Shown here: positions 8,566 to 19,025 of the stretch, piece after piece | How the letters are laid out: each line of letters opens with the position of its first letter | Numbering within the stretch: position 1 is the first letter of the stretch | Source of the DNA: Gnetum montanum | Lineage: Eukaryota; Streptophyta; Gnetopsida; Gnetales; Gnetaceae | NCBI GenBank assembly: GCA_015680685.1 | Contig: MNCI01000851.1 | Coordinates: 174,127-196,111, forward strand | Direction of reading: 5' to 3' | Length of the DNA stretch: 21,985 nucleotides | Notes under the pieces: model-generated | What the model saw: the letters and a program-made list of their open reading frames with translations, nothing else | Databases searched by the model: none | What the model was told of the DNA's origin: nothing | Position numbers and translations under genes: made by a program

Positions 8566-8758
8566 AGGCAAGTGGGAATGGATACTGATGCTAGGATGAT
8601 TAAGGCTTAGTTAGTTAAAGTTAATTACTTAGTCTCTTCAACCCTTTCCTCTCTTAGCATAGGTGATAAAAACATAAAAGATATAAAAATCACATGCCTC
8701 AAGCTTACTTAACCATACAACCATGACAAATACAAGTAAGCTTGGGAGGACAATGATT
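8501..8758. repeat. Inverted repeat at the E2/E3 contact
   Basis: Arms 8501-8535 and 8724-8758 are reverse complements at 34 of 35 positions. They come from the same LTR segment in opposite orientations, with about 190 bases between. A 20-base LTR-end piece ('ACTCAACCATACGAATAC') is also present as a direct repeat at 8461 and 8779. Confidence 0.9.
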
Positions 8759-8801
8759 GATTAACCTCAACCACTCTTACTCAACCATACGAATACGAGC
8801 G
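8566..8801 (+). mobile_element. Rearranged 5' LTR fragment of E3
   Basis: From about 8566 to 8770 the sequence follows the forward LTR (compare 2530-2740 in E1). It then switches at about 8779 to a 23-base piece of the LTR end in reverse orientation, and at about 8802 enters gag homology. No PBS is found between this and gag. Confidence 0.7.
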
Positions 8802-10280
8802 ATGTTCCTCTCTTTGACTTTAATCAAGGAGTTGGGTATGAGAATCTTCACTCAACTATTCATAACCTAGGTTCTGGTACCAACAGACATAAAGGGTTTG
8901 GAAAAGGAACACGAATGCATAACAATGACAGATATTATGATTGCAACCATGACTGAGGCTGTGACCACCGAAGAGAAGGTGACAGGTGCTAACATGGTGC
9001 TAGTCCTCCTTCCTCTTCACCTTCATCATCTTCTTCCTCCTCTCCTTCAGGATCTAAACATAGTCGCAGAGGGTGAGACCATGAGGACAATGGTAGGTGA
9101 AATAGAAATCATTGACAAAATAGTAGAGAAAAGGGGCAAGGGCATTCCAGAGAGACACATCACAAAAGAAGGGAGAGTAGGGAATAGCATAGGCATCATA
9201 TATGCCATAGGCAACATGATCACGATGAACCCCTAGTTGCCACCCGAAGTATGTTAAATATAGCAGAGGCTGTTAAGATTCCAACAAGGCACGAGAAAGA
9301 TAGTAGGATCAAAAGACTATACATGAATAACATCCCATGATTTGAAGGGGGATATAATGCTGATCCTCAAAACCATTTACAAGCATTCCATGATGCATGT
9401 ACCTTGAAAAATATAGAAAATAAGTGGCAAAAGCTAAAGTTGTTTCCACAAACACTAATCAAGGAAGTAGAAAGCTGGTACCGGTCCATAGAATCAGAAT
9501 CCATTCATTAATAGAGTACCATGTTGGAGCTATTCAATGATAAGTATCAAATGTACTCCCGAGTGTCCAACTTGCGTAAGCAAATCCAAGGATGGAAACA
9601 AGGAGGACACAAATCCTTGGATGCTGCCATTGATCAATATTATTCATTATTACATTATTGCCCTAACCATGGTTACTTGCAAAAGGAACAACTACACCAT
9701 CTCATAGATGGGCTTAGGTACAAAACGCAAAGAACCCCTGGGACTTATGCCCAAGGAAGGCTATCGGAGCTCAAAGCCCATCAAATACAAAGATTGTTGG
9801 AGCGAGTTGCCAAGGAGGAAGATGAGTTGAGGAAAAGAGAAAGTGCAGAGGAGTATAATAGAGATCTTTCCCTCCAAAAGAAGGAAGTTAGATTTTGTGA
9901 AGATGAAGAAGAGTCACCACCTGAAGAGATGGTGAATAGAAAGACTTTTCCCATTCAAAAATTTGCATTAGAAGTATTGGCAAAGGTGGATCAAATGTGG
10001 AACTCCTTAAACAAAAAATTTCATACTATCCTAAAAATAGTAGAAGATTCTAGAGAACAAAGTGGTGACTGAGAGAGAAGGAAAAAGAAAGAAATTGAGT
10101 ATGCACATAACAAGGGTAAGGACAAGGTTGCCGCCATTAGAGAGGTTGTGGATTTAGACATAGACAATGATAGCGGATGTGAGATTTGCCAATATGACCA
10201 TCCTAAGGGATGTTGCCTAGTAGTATCACATCTACAAGAGTCTAGGATGTATGCACTAAACCCATGATTAAATAGACAAC
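8802..10280 (+). pseudogene. E3 gag pseudogene
   Basis: Homology starts at 'GVGYENLHS' (8828) in the frame used by the later open stretch. A Ser/Pro/His/Arg-rich segment at about 8995-9200 is broken by stops. The retrotransposon Gag core follows ('FEGGYNADPQNHLQAFHDAC', about 9340-9400). From 9521 to 10072 a 183-residue open frame covers 'LFNDKYQMYSRVSNLRKQI', a charged helical region ('LERVAKEEDELRKRE', probably coiled coil) and the acidic 'EDEEESPPEEMVNRKTFP'. After a TGA at 10070 the same frame continues to a Cys/His cluster 'CEICQYDHPKGCC' (about 10178-10217). It would form the particle shell. Compared with E2, roughly 160 N-terminal codons are missing. Confidence 0.8.
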
Positions 10281-10984
10281 AAACACCCAGAAGGTTACCT
10301 TATCCTCAAGGTAACCCAAGGCAGTTCCACTAACCCTTGACATATTATCTGAGTGGAGCTCCACCACAACTGAATGAATAGTATCAATAGTGGCAACACC
10401 AACAATCATGGGGAATTCCACTACCACATCAATAGTACCCTTACCATCAACCTAACCCATACAGGTATTATGTTTAGCTGCTGATCTCTCCACATGACTC
10501 TACTAGTCACGTCACTCTTCAACCTTACTATCAGACCCCCGAGTACTATAGAACTTCTTCTTCTTCTAGGGGTGATGCTCCACATACATACTATCCTTCT
10601 CATCTGTCTGCATCTCTTCCACCCTCAACTCCATTACCACCTGCTCCAACTATGCAGGGCAAGCTTCATGCCTAGCTACAACAACATAACGTTACAAGGA
10701 TTGTCAATCTTCAACCTACTATTGGTTCGGACAACCAATCAAAGAAGAGACCTTTCTTTAGAACCAACAGTCCAACCAAGTCCTTACAACCACAAGCGGC
10801 TAATTATCCAAATGCCTCATCATCATTTGAATCTTTGAAGCTTCCTTCAAACCAAAAATCGCACACACACTGTCATGTTAACTCATGCCATCACTAATTG
10901 GATTAAATCTGGCCATCTTCCTAGGAAACTCTCTAATCCTAGAAGTCTTATTTATTTGCAAATCACTGGAAATTAGCCTTGCAA
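10281..10984 (+). pseudogene. E3 Gag-PR linker, Pro/Gln/Tyr-rich, disrupted
   Basis: Poorly conserved region rich in Pro, Gln, Tyr, His and Ser codons, with many stops ('RRLPYPQGNPRQ' at about 10290-10325; 'KKRPFFRTNS' at about 10745-10775). It matches the E2 segment at about 5690-6400 reversed. At least one indel lies here, because gag upstream and protease downstream are in different frames. No domain is recognised; I read it as the C-terminal tail of Gag. Confidence 0.6.
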
Positions 10985-11392
10985 AGCTCTTTTGGATTCA
11001 AGTTCTGGTGTTAATTTGATCTCCTAGGAAATGTATAAAGCCTGGAAACTACCTCCACTAAAGAAGAGTAATATTCATTTAGATTTGGCCAACCAATCCA
11101 TCACTATTCCATTGGGACTAGTGGAGGACATTGTCACTACTGTTTGTGGGTGGTCATATCCAACCAATTTCCTAGTGATCCAAGTTAACAACTTCAAGGG
11201 GGATTTCCCAATCATAATGGGAAGAGCATGGCTAAGTACAATTGATGTGCACCTAGGAATACGTGATCTTTTCCTAGAGATATCAAAAGAAAATGCGTTT
11301 GGGACGATTAAGAAGAAGAAAGTTCCATGCATCGCATACAGTTTACAAGGTGCAACTACATGCAGAAGTCCTAGTTTGTACAATGCTCAACA
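10985..11392 (+). pseudogene. E3 retroviral-type aspartic protease (PR), inactive
   Basis: The N-terminal part reads 'LLDSSSGVNLIS' at 10989-11024, followed by a TAG at 11025. An open frame of 121 residues runs from 11031 to 11396 with 'GDFPIIMGRAWLSTI' near its middle, typical of the end of gypsy PR domains. The catalytic Asp (10995-10997) is kept, but the Asp-Ser/Thr-Gly triad has become Asp-Ser-Ser. E2 carries a different change at the same triad. The enzyme would have cut the Gag-Pol polyprotein. A frameshift at about 11385-11393 separates it from the RT part. Confidence 0.8.
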
Positions 11393-12600
11393 TTGACTGC
11401 ATGCAACCAGTGTGCACAAGTATCTAACATACAAAGATGCCTATATGTAGTAGCCATAAGACAGGAAGGCACCCAGTGGCTGACAGCTGACCTAGAGAGC
11501 AATTCAACTTTATGCATGGAACCAACTGAGAGCTTGACTTTTGCCTATATCGATAGCATAGATGCATTAGAGCAAGTCCATCGCCAACTTCCAAGTACTA
11601 ACACCAAAGATATCAATTGGGGAAAGCTAGAAATCCTTGACGAGTTTAAGCAAGAGACCCTTAAATTAAAACCGTTGCCCACTAATATGGAGTACGCATT
11701 TCTCAAGAATGGAAAATCGATAATCATTAATGCTAAGCTCGTTTCTCAACAAAAAGAAAGACTATTGAAGATGGTAAACAAATGGTCCAAGGCCTTTACT
11801 TGGTCATATCCCAAATTAACCAGAATACATCATAGGATATGCTAACATAGAATTTACATTGAACCCTTTATGAAGCCTCAATGAAAACCACAAAGATGAC
11901 TGAACCTAAAGCTTAAGCAAGTAGTTAAGGAAGAAATTGAACAACTTCTAAAGGCCGGGTTCATCTACCCCATTGTTGACAGTGAATGGGTTAGTCCATT
12001 AGTCATTGTGCCTAAAAAAGGTGGTAAATGGAGGGTGTTTCTAGAATTTAGACTATTAAACATGGAAAGATTTAAAAATCATTTTCCATTGCCATTTGTT
12101 AACCAAGTCTTAAATACCATTATAGAGCATTGTTATTATAGTTTTCTGGATGGTTACAATGGGTACAATTAAATCCAAATAGTACCAGAAGACTAAGCCA
12201 AAACTACATTCATGAGTCCTTGGGGGACATTTGCATACAGGCAGATGCCATTTGGCTTGTGCAATGCTCTAGCAACATTTCAACATTTGGTTCTTAGTAT
12301 ATTTCAGTAGTAACTAGGGAATGGTATGGAGATTTTTATGAATGATTTCTCCACCTACAGAGCAAACTTTGAACAAGAATTGGACCGATTAGAGAAAGTG
12401 CTAAAATAATGTATTAAAACCAACCTAAGGTTCAATTGGCAGAAAAGCCACTTAATGGTCCAAGAGGACATTGTATTAGGGCATAAAATTTCACAAATAG
12501 GGATAAAGGTAGATCTTGAAAAAATTAAAGTCATCCAAGGAATCACTCATCAACCTAAAACTATAAAAGATGTCTAATCATTCCTTGGACATACTAGCTA
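11393..12600 (+). pseudogene. E3 reverse transcriptase (RT) pseudogene
   Basis: The open stretch 11393-11845 is the PR-RT linker and RT start ('LKPLPTNMEYAFLKNGKS'). The RT palm and fingers follow in the same frame: 'WVSPLVIVPKKGGKWRV' (about 11989-12040), 'FPLPFVNQVL', 'FLDGYNGYN', 'TFMSPWGTFAYRQMPFGLC' (about 12206-12262). The active-site motif reads Phe-Met-Asn-Asp (12335-12346) where Met-Asp-Asp is expected, so one catalytic Asp is lost. In-frame stops lie at 11843, 11882, 11897, 12170, 12194, 12308, 12311, 12407 and 12575; most can be read as CAA, CAG or CGA changed by C-to-T. The connection region ends with 'SFLGHTSYYR'. Identification is secure; function is not possible. Confidence 0.9.
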
Positions 12601-13131
12601 TTATAGATGTTTCATCAAGAACTTTTTGAAGATTGCAAAATTGTTGGTAGAATTAATGAAAATGAACATACCCTTTGAATGGACCAAGGAATGTGAGTTA
12701 GCTTTCTAAACCTTGAAGCAGAAGCTCATAGAAACACCCATTCTACAAGCTCCTGACTAGTCCAGACCATTCCATATAATGACTGATGCATCCAATTTTG
12801 TTTTAGGAGCCATACTTAGTTAGATGACCAAAAACATCCCTATTACATTCACTATGCAAGTCAAAGCATTGCTAGTGCACAACTCAACTACACCACAATA
12901 GAAAAAGAGTTAATGGCTACGGTGTTTACACTAGAGAAATTTAGGAACTATGTATTAGGCTATAAGGTATTTGTACACATAGATCATAATGTGATTCGAT
13001 TCCTTATGAATAAACCAATGGTGAGCCCTCATGTCATACGATGGCTTGTGATCTTGCAAGAGTTTGATCTCACGATGGTAGATCGTAAAGGCACCAAGAA
13101 TGTTGTTGCCAATCATTTATCTCAGTTGTGA
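12601..13131 (+). pseudogene. E3 RNase H domain pseudogene
   Basis: Starts with 'FEWTKECELAF' and 'ILQAPD' (about 12676-12760), then 'MTDASNFVLGAIL' carrying the first catalytic Asp. A frameshift at about 12833-12838 moves the rest to another frame: 'HYASQSIASAQLNYTTIEKELMATVF' in register, then 'HIDHN' and 'IRWLVILQEFDLTMVDRKG'. The open end runs 12913-13131, finishing with 'NVVANHLSQL' before a TGA. The layout is the single RNase H typical of gypsy pol; I see no second (archaeal-type) RNase H. Confidence 0.85.
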
Positions 13132-14574
13132 TGGGACAATAAAGAGGATGAATACCCAATTTTTGATCACTTCCTTGATGAACTCCTCTTTGTAGGTGTA
13201 ATAAACAATCACTCACCCATATATAAAAATTAGTATAGTAGCATTCTTACTTATCTTCTCACACAAGAAACACCACAAGGGTTAGACGTTAGAAAGAAAC
13301 AACAGTTTTTCCACTGAGTTAAACATTTCATGAAAATCAATGGACACCTTTACAAGGTGTGTTCTGATGGCTTGGTCCAATGGTGTGTTCCTAACGTAAA
13401 TCAATTGTGAGTTATCCAAGATGCTCATGAGAGCCCTTATCGGGGTCATTATGTTGGGATACGAACAACCATTAAAATCTTGTTTGCAGGATATTATTAG
13501 CCTACATTATTTCAGGACATCCATCATTTTGTCCAATCTTGTGAGCATTGCCAACATGATTGAAGAATGATTGCTAGAATGGAGGGTCCACAACAATGGA
13601 TTCAACCCTTAGAACCCTTCAACATATGGGGTATTGATTTTATGGGGCCTATTACACTGATGTCCAATGGAAAAGCATACATTATTTTTGTTGTTGATTA
13701 TTTTACAAAATGAGCAAAAGTAGCCACTATTACTAACTGTACATCATCTATCGCTACACAATTTGTTCAACAATAAATCGTAAATAGGTTTGGCATGCCT
13801 TGTGCACTTATTTTTTATTATGGTACACATTTTACAGATGCAACTTTTTGGAAGTTTATGCAATGCTTAGGAGTTGAGCATAAATTGAATACACCATATC
13901 ATCCTCAAGCGAATGGTCAAGCTAGAGTCACCAATAGGGAAATCACAAAAATTTTGACTGAACCATTAGTAAATATAGGCGAGACTGGAGCACCAAACTA
14001 AAAGGAGCTCTTTGGGCCTACCGCTTCACAACTCCCTATAGGCTCTTCTCCCTATGAGTTAGTATATTGTAAACTTCCAACACTTCCTATCCAAGCTAAG
14101 CTCCGTACATTATCTATAGCATGTGCCCTTAACCTTGACCTCAGTGTAGCACATAAATAATGGTTAATGAATCTTAACTTTCTAGATGAAAATCGATTAG
14201 CCACCCTTTCATCCAACAAATTACATAACGCCTTCAACAAACAATGTCATGACCTAAGAATTAGATAAGTCAAATACCAACAAGGAGATAAGGTTCTTTA
14301 TTGGAATCCCACACATGTGCCACAACGAACTAAATTTCAAACATTGTGGGAAGGACCTTATATCATTCATGAAACTTTTTCTTAAGGGGCCATGATGATC
14401 TATAAACCTGGAAGCCCAGATAAGAAATTATTAGTCAACAGCCAGCAAACCAAACCTTTCCATGAGCCCAAAATGGCTAGTACTAACACTACCTCTGTGG
14501 ATGGACAGCCTTGCTCATTATTTCAAATCTCCTCCTTCCAACTCAGTCGTGGGGGAGATGGCCACCAATGCTAA
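13132..14574 (+). pseudogene. E3 integrase (IN) pseudogene
   Basis: An N-terminal zinc-binding HHCC module is present (His at 13426 and 13447, Cys at 13540 and 13549). The DDE core keeps the first Asp ('WGIDFMGP', Asp 13636-13638). The second Asp is Tyr (13816, in 'FYYGTHF') and the Glu is Arg (13924, in 'NGQARVTNRE'). Stops occur within the core, for example at 13711. Two deletions relative to E4, of 1 base at about 13986 and 5 bases at about 14029, restore each other. The C-terminal part has 'VPQRTKFQTLWEGPYII', a GPY/F-type module, and ends with 'KKLLVN' and 'KPFHEP' (open frame 14392-14574). No chromodomain follows. It would have inserted the cDNA into the host genome; it is dead here. 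Confidence 0.9.
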
Positions 14575-16463
14575 TTATTCTAAGCCCTTAGTTTCTTTTG
14601 TCCTTTTTATTTTACACATTTTTCATCTTTACTAGTTTTTGTTTTACACCATCATTAACATTTTTACTATTTCTTTCTCTATTACATTTTGTTTGATTTA
14701 TTCTCACTCATCACATAATAAGTGCTCATGATGGTTGATTGTAATATAATGCTGTTGATTGCTAATGTTTGGTTTTTACCTCTGACTTTTAATGTTGATG
14801 CTACGATATGGTTTCTTTTGATAAAATAGGCATTGAATCCACGTCATCCATTCATCCATTCAACTCTATGGTTTCCCTTTGTTTTGGAAATGTACTGTCC
14901 CTTTTTTTGATCAAACCTATTAATGAAATTGTGCCTTGGTATTCTTCAAACTAAGGAAAGATTCAAATGGATTGAAAAGGATGTGACTTCAAGGTGATTT
15001 CATGCATTTGTGCTAGCTATTCTCTTAGGTACTTGGATGTTTTTCATAGGTTTTCCATCATTCCGTTGTCAACTAATATGAAGAAGTTGAATGAATCAAA
15101 TAAGTCTTTGCATGGTGTAGTTCCCACTCCAAAAAAAAAACTAGTGGGAAGTTAGAGCATACTCCTTATACATAATAAAGGAACATGGGCTACAAGCACT
15201 GGTTATGGCACTAGAAATACATGTTACCCATGCCTCAAGGTTCCCTCTAACTAAGGCCCTTTCTCACTTCCTTCTTCTCTATTCTTCTCTTTTTGGAATG
15301 GTGGTTGCTTTATGGAAGCATTCTCATTGCTTTAGGAGGATGGGTTGGTCAAGTGTGTTGATGTGAGGTCACTAGATGTGGTTAGTTTTAATCTGGATTT
15401 GGACTAAATTTTATTCAGCCACCTTAACCATGTAATACAAAAGGAACTTTACACAACCTTGATTTCAGGATTTCATTCCATTCTCTCTTCTCTTTCCATA
15501 TTTCTTCTCATATTCTACCTCATTCCTGATTTTATGATTAGTCTATATCTTGGTCGATGCATTGTTATTCTTTGGTAAATTCTTGTGGGCGAATTCTTAA
15601 CTATTGTCTCCATATGTCATTCCTAGAGCCTATGAACTCTTTGGTTTGTGGGTTTGTTAAGGCATAAAGGGAATGAGCCTGCTTTGTGGAGGACCCACTG
15701 GCATTCCTTTTTGATGCAATTGTTAAGCTCTTTTCCCTTAAACATTTTTTGCAATCAACTATTTCTCATTTCACCCCATCCATGACGTCCATTTTTTTTC
15801 TCTTCCTTTCTATTGGCTTTACCATTATTATTTCTCTTATCTTCCTTTTTCTTTCATTTTCCATCCTATTGCTACCAGAGGTTCGCTCTTAGTCATGGGG
15901 ACCTATCGTAAATTTTTCCATTCCATTACTTATCTCACCCCTACACCTTGGGTAGTTATCAATTACAAACCTGTAACCCAGTATCTACTATACCCACAAC
16001 CTAGCCAATGTGCTTCATATCAAGGAAAGGTATCAACTACATTATATCTTATCTATCCTTGCTAATTCATGATTGTGTTATGTGTGCAGATGGTGATCAC
16101 ATGAACAATGGACTGGGATAGGAGAGAGCACTTAGGATGGACTGGAGTAAGAGCATTTACACAAGGAACAAGCTTAGTCATGTGGGCATGGATGAACAAC
16201 GGTGTGCACATTTTTGACATTGGCAGCAACACACCTCATTTTCTTTTCTCTCTCTCTCTCTTCAAGTTGTCGAATGAGGGTTTAGATGTCATCTATGTAC
16301 AATGTTCACCACAATGGTTATGAATACCAATTTGTAATACATTTGTCAATCCATTCACCAAGGACTTTGAGTCTATCATTCCATGTCACCATTAGTTTTC
16401 GTTTAGTCAATAATCCCATACCTTCCCAATATTTTGTAAAGAACTTGAGGACGAGTTTTCATT
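14575..16463 (+). other. E3 non-coding 3' region
   Basis: Third copy of the family's 1.9 kb 3' region. G-tract motifs lie at its start (CGTGGGGG, 14548-14555) and in the middle (CATGGGG, 15894-15900). The splice-acceptor-like site is at 16059-16092. It is followed by a short frame 16108-16323 ('MDWDRREHLGWTGVRAFTQG') that matches those of E1, E2 and E4. CT repeats occur at about 16242-16262. No larger protein domain is seen. Confidence 0.75.
16108..16323 (+). CDS. Short conserved reading frame in E3 3' region (doubtful)
   Basis: 71 codons, starting 'MDWDRREHLGWTG' and containing 'QGTSLVMWAWMNNG'. Equivalent frames appear in E1 (1649-1872, partly another frame), E2 (3402-3178) and E4 (19025-18837). 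The Trp-rich start and the 'H-L-G/E-W' core recur. Because all copies are homologous DNA, this may be plain shared ancestry and not selection. It resembles no protein I know. Confidence 0.25.
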   Translation: MDWDRREHLGWTGVRAFTQGTSLVMWAWMNNGVHIFDIGSNTPHFLFSLSLFKLSNEGLDVIYVQCSPQWL

Positions 16464-16476
16464 CGTTGTGGGGGTA
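16464..16476 (+). other. Polypurine-type motif (PPT) of E3
   Basis: CGTTGTGGGGGTA, directly before the 3' LTR start TGATGAG; equivalent to 2024-2036 in E1. Confidence 0.65.
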
Positions 16477-16600
16477 TGATGAGTCACCAAATAAGTGACC
16501 CGATATCAAACCCCTGATATTGAATATGCGATATCGGATCAGCCAAGTGACATCGAATCCTCAACATCAAACACATGATGTCAGAGCCTATCTCATTGTC

Positions 16601-16608
16601 TATAAATA
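16601..16608 (+). promoter_or_regulatory. TATA box of E3 3' LTR
   Basis: TATAAATA within the conserved block TATAAATAAGAG, 124 bases into the LTR. Confidence 0.75.
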
Positions 16609-16776
16609 AGAGATAGGGGCATTTTGTTTTGCATAGTATTTTTCAGTCCTTTAGCCGAACTCTCATAGTTTTTTTCTTCCAGAGTTAGAATTATTTCTGA
16701 GTGCCCACAGTAGGAGTCATAGAGTGAACGGATCTTTATTCGAGCATTGTATACCTAAGCATACCTTGTGTCCAGA

Positions 16777-16782
16777 AATAAA
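16777..16782 (+). promoter_or_regulatory. Polyadenylation-like signal in E3 LTR
   Basis: AATAAA in the block AAATAAAGACGAACTTT, about 175 bases after the TATA box. The same AATAAAGA block is kept in the E4 and E5 LTRs, which suits an R-region poly(A) signal. Confidence 0.45.
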
Positions 16783-17337
16783 GACGAACTTTGTGATAAA
16801 CCTTGCAACCTTTAGAATAGCTTAACTATTACATTTAATGTTATTTACTATTATGTGATGCTCTCATTAGTTAATCAATGTTATTTCTATAGAATTAATA
16901 ATTATCAATGAATTGGCACACTTATCACGACCACCTCGAGCATATGTGGAACACTTGGTAACCCAGTAACGACTAGCGTTTGGTAATCCCAATAGTGTTA
17001 CACTAGTTCAAGATGTGTCTGGAGAGTGGAAACGAATGCTGGTGTTAGGATTCAATTAACATTAGAGTTACAAAAACCCGTTAGTTAACTAAATCTTCAT
17101 TTCACATACTTAGAAGACCAAGATAGAAAATATTAAAAAAAACATAAAAAATCATATACCTCGAGTTTACTTAACCATACAGTTGTGCCTTACAAGTAAG
17201 CTTGGGAAGACAATGACTGCATAACTCATCCTTGTTCTGTGTGGGTGCATAAGCACTTAATCCTCAGAGTTCAACCAAATCATGCATAAACACTCATATT
17301 CCTATGGTTAGGCATAGGGGTACCTTGCTGCTCATCA

Positions 17338-17783
17338 CTAAGCATGGAGCATCTTCCTATATGTAGATTGAGAAAAGCATGGAAGTAGAAACAATCTATT
17401 TTTCAGGAAGTAATAATAGAACCTAAACAAGTAAAGGAAAATAACATGAATACTAGACATTATTTATATAACAAAATGATGTTGAAAGAACACCATACTT
17501 AGATTGCAAAGTTCTAAATGTTTGTCTTAAAACCTATAACTTTTGAATATAACAAAATTACTCAAAATTAACTTTTTCAAAATAAATACAAGATCATTGT
17601 ACATAGGTTCTTTCTTCCTTCTTTAATCATTTTTAATTAAAAATAATAATAATAAACATGCACAACAAGGAAAACTAATTTTATTAAAGTGTTGCATGAT
17701 TTGACAAATATGTATGTAAATAATAAACATACTATTTAACTAGAATAGAATAACATAAAACATAAGTCATTAGAATATACAGT
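17338..17783. other. Unique AT-rich spacer between E3 and E4
   Basis: 446 bases not matching any other part of the window, bounded by two complete LTR ends. It is strongly AT-rich, with A-rich and AAT runs at about 17636-17656. No open frame or RNA gene is seen. It is the best candidate for old host DNA or for sequence of an unrelated element. The bases beside the E4 LTR are ACAGT (17779-17783). Confidence 0.7.
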
Positions 17784-18217
17784 TGATGAGCGGTGAGGTA
17801 CCCCTATGCTCAACCATACAAATATGAGCGTTTTACGCACGATTCGGTCGAATTAAAAGGACTAAGTGCTTATGCACCTTTGTGGAACAAGGACAGGTTG
17901 GTTAATCGTTGTCTTTCCAAACTTACTTGTATGTCATGATTTATGATTAAGTAAGCTCGAGGCATATGATTTTTATATCTTTAATGTTTTTATGTCCTAT
18001 GCTAATAAGGGAGGAGAGAGATAACTAAGTGACTAATTTAACTTAACTACTCATTAACTAAGTTCTAACTAATCCTAACACCAGCATCTGTTCCCACTTG
18101 CCGTACACACCCTGAACCAATGCAATGTTGCTAGGATTACCAAACGCTAATCATTACTGGGTTACTAAGTGTTACACACATGCTCGAAGTAATCCTGCTA
18201 TGTGTGCTTACTTAGGG

Positions 18218-18218
<1 letters not shown>

Positions 18219-18264
<46 letters not shown>
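18219..18264. repeat. (GA)n microsatellite inside E4 LTR
   Basis: About 46 bases of GA repeats with one GAAAG interruption, expanded within the LTR; the E3 LTR has no such run at the matching place. Confidence 0.95.
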
Positions 18265-18265
<1 letters not shown>

Positions 18266-18526
18266 ATTAATTAACTAAGAAAAGCATTAAATAACATCAA
18301 TTAACACTAATTAATCTATTCTAGATGCTACAAGGTTTATCATAAAGTTCGTCTTTATTGTCATACACAAGGTGTGCTCAGGTACATAATGCTCAAATAA
18401 ATATTTGTTCACTTTATGACTCCTACTGCGGGCACAAAAAAATAATTGTAACTCTGGGAAGGAGAAAAGGCAGGATTTTGGGTAAGAAACTAAAATTAAC
18501 TATGCAAACCAAGTACGCTCGCCTCT

Positions 18527-18534
18527 TATTTATA
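18527..18534 (-). promoter_or_regulatory. TATA box of E4 LTR
   Basis: TATAAATA on the minus strand in the conserved block, just downstream of the GATATC sites. Confidence 0.75.
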
Positions 18535-18836
18535 GGCAATGAGGCAAGACACGATATCGAGTATCTGACATTACATGGTAGGTTCCAATATCATGGACCT
18601 GATATCGTGGATGCGATATCACGACCTCGATATCGTGGTTCATCATACCCCCACGACTGAATGAAAGCCCATCCTCGAGTTCCTTACAAAATATTAGGAA
18701 GATGACTAAATGACAACTGACAGTGCAGTGGGATGATAGACTCAACGTGCCTAGTGAACGAATCAATAAGCATATTACAACATTAGTATTCATGGCCAAT
18801 GTGGTGAACACTTGTACATAAATGACATCTAAGCCT

Positions 18837-19025
18837 TTATTTGGTAGGTTGAAGAGAAAGAGAGAGAGAAAGAAGATGAAGCGTGTTGTTGCCAATGCCA
18901 AGATTGTGCCTTCCATTGTTTATCCATAGCCACACCACCAAACTTGCTCCTTCCATAAACACTCTAGTTTTGATCCATCCTAAGTGCTTCCTCCAAGCCC
19001 AATCCATTATTTGTATGATCGCCAT
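18837..19025 (-). CDS. Short frame starting at the acceptor-like site in E4 (doubtful)
   Basis: 62 codons beginning at the ATG directly after the CAG. The start is Trp- and basic-rich ('MDWAWRKHLGW'), then 'GASLVVWLWINNGRHNLGIG'. It is the least damaged version of the frame seen in all four 3' regions; E1 and E2 carry a one-base shift near its start and E3 a TGA. A function cannot be proposed. Confidence 0.3.
   Translation of the reverse strand: MAIIQIMDWAWRKHLGWIKTRVFMEGASLVVWLWINNGRHNLGIGNNTLHLLSLSLSLQPTK

Larger units (their letters stand above)
8566..17337 (+). mobile_element. E3: near full-length Ty3/gypsy retrotransposon, degenerate
   Basis: Contains a rearranged 5' LTR piece, gag, protease, RT, RNase H, integrase, a 1.9 kb non-coding 3' region, PPT and a complete 3' LTR. 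The 5' LTR end, PBS, leader and first ~160 gag codons seen in E2 are absent. The polyprotein, expected as one long frame in this lineage, is spread over three frames with many stops. The domain order PR-RT-RNaseH-IN and the lack of a chromodomain fit non-chromovirus plant gypsy elements. No target-site duplication can be checked because the 5' end is lost; the five bases after the 3' LTR are CTAAG. Confidence 0.9.
16477..17337 (+). mobile_element. 3' LTR of E3 (861 bp, complete)
   Basis: Runs from TGATGAGTCACC to GCTGCTCATCA with perfect 7-base inverted ends. U3 has GATATC-type palindromes (16502, 16516 decayed, 16530). A TATA box lies at 16601-16608 and a polyadenylation-like AATAAA at 16777-16782. 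It is nearest to the E4 LTR (same length within one base, no 105-bp duplication). Confidence 0.95.
17784..18645 (-). mobile_element. 3' LTR of E4 (862 bp, complete)
   Basis: On the plus strand it runs TGATGAGCGGTGAGG to GGTTCATCA. TATA box at 18527-18534 (reverse), GATATC palindromes at 18553, 18601, 18615 and 18629. It carries a GA microsatellite absent from the other LTRs. Confidence 0.95.

Noticed and set aside
8898-9236. 112-residue open frame at the start of E3 gag, with a similar frame in E2 (7636-7373)
   Set aside because: It overlaps the Ser/His/Arg-rich part of gag in a shifted frame. Both copies stay open because of the shared repetitive GA- and CA-rich composition. No Met or domain context supports a separate protein.
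10242-10603. Antisense frames of about 60 residues in the Gag-PR linker
   Set aside because: Shadows of the Pro/Gln-rich sense strand, without conservation in E2.
17338-17783. Unique spacer as a possible host gene or small RNA gene
   Set aside because: No open frame, no promoter and no cloverleaf or hairpin pattern I can support; only AT-rich sequence.
18219-18264. Short regular repeats as a possible CRISPR-like array
   Set aside because: It is a plain GA microsatellite inside an LTR. The GATATC arrays also lack spacer-repeat structure of that kind.
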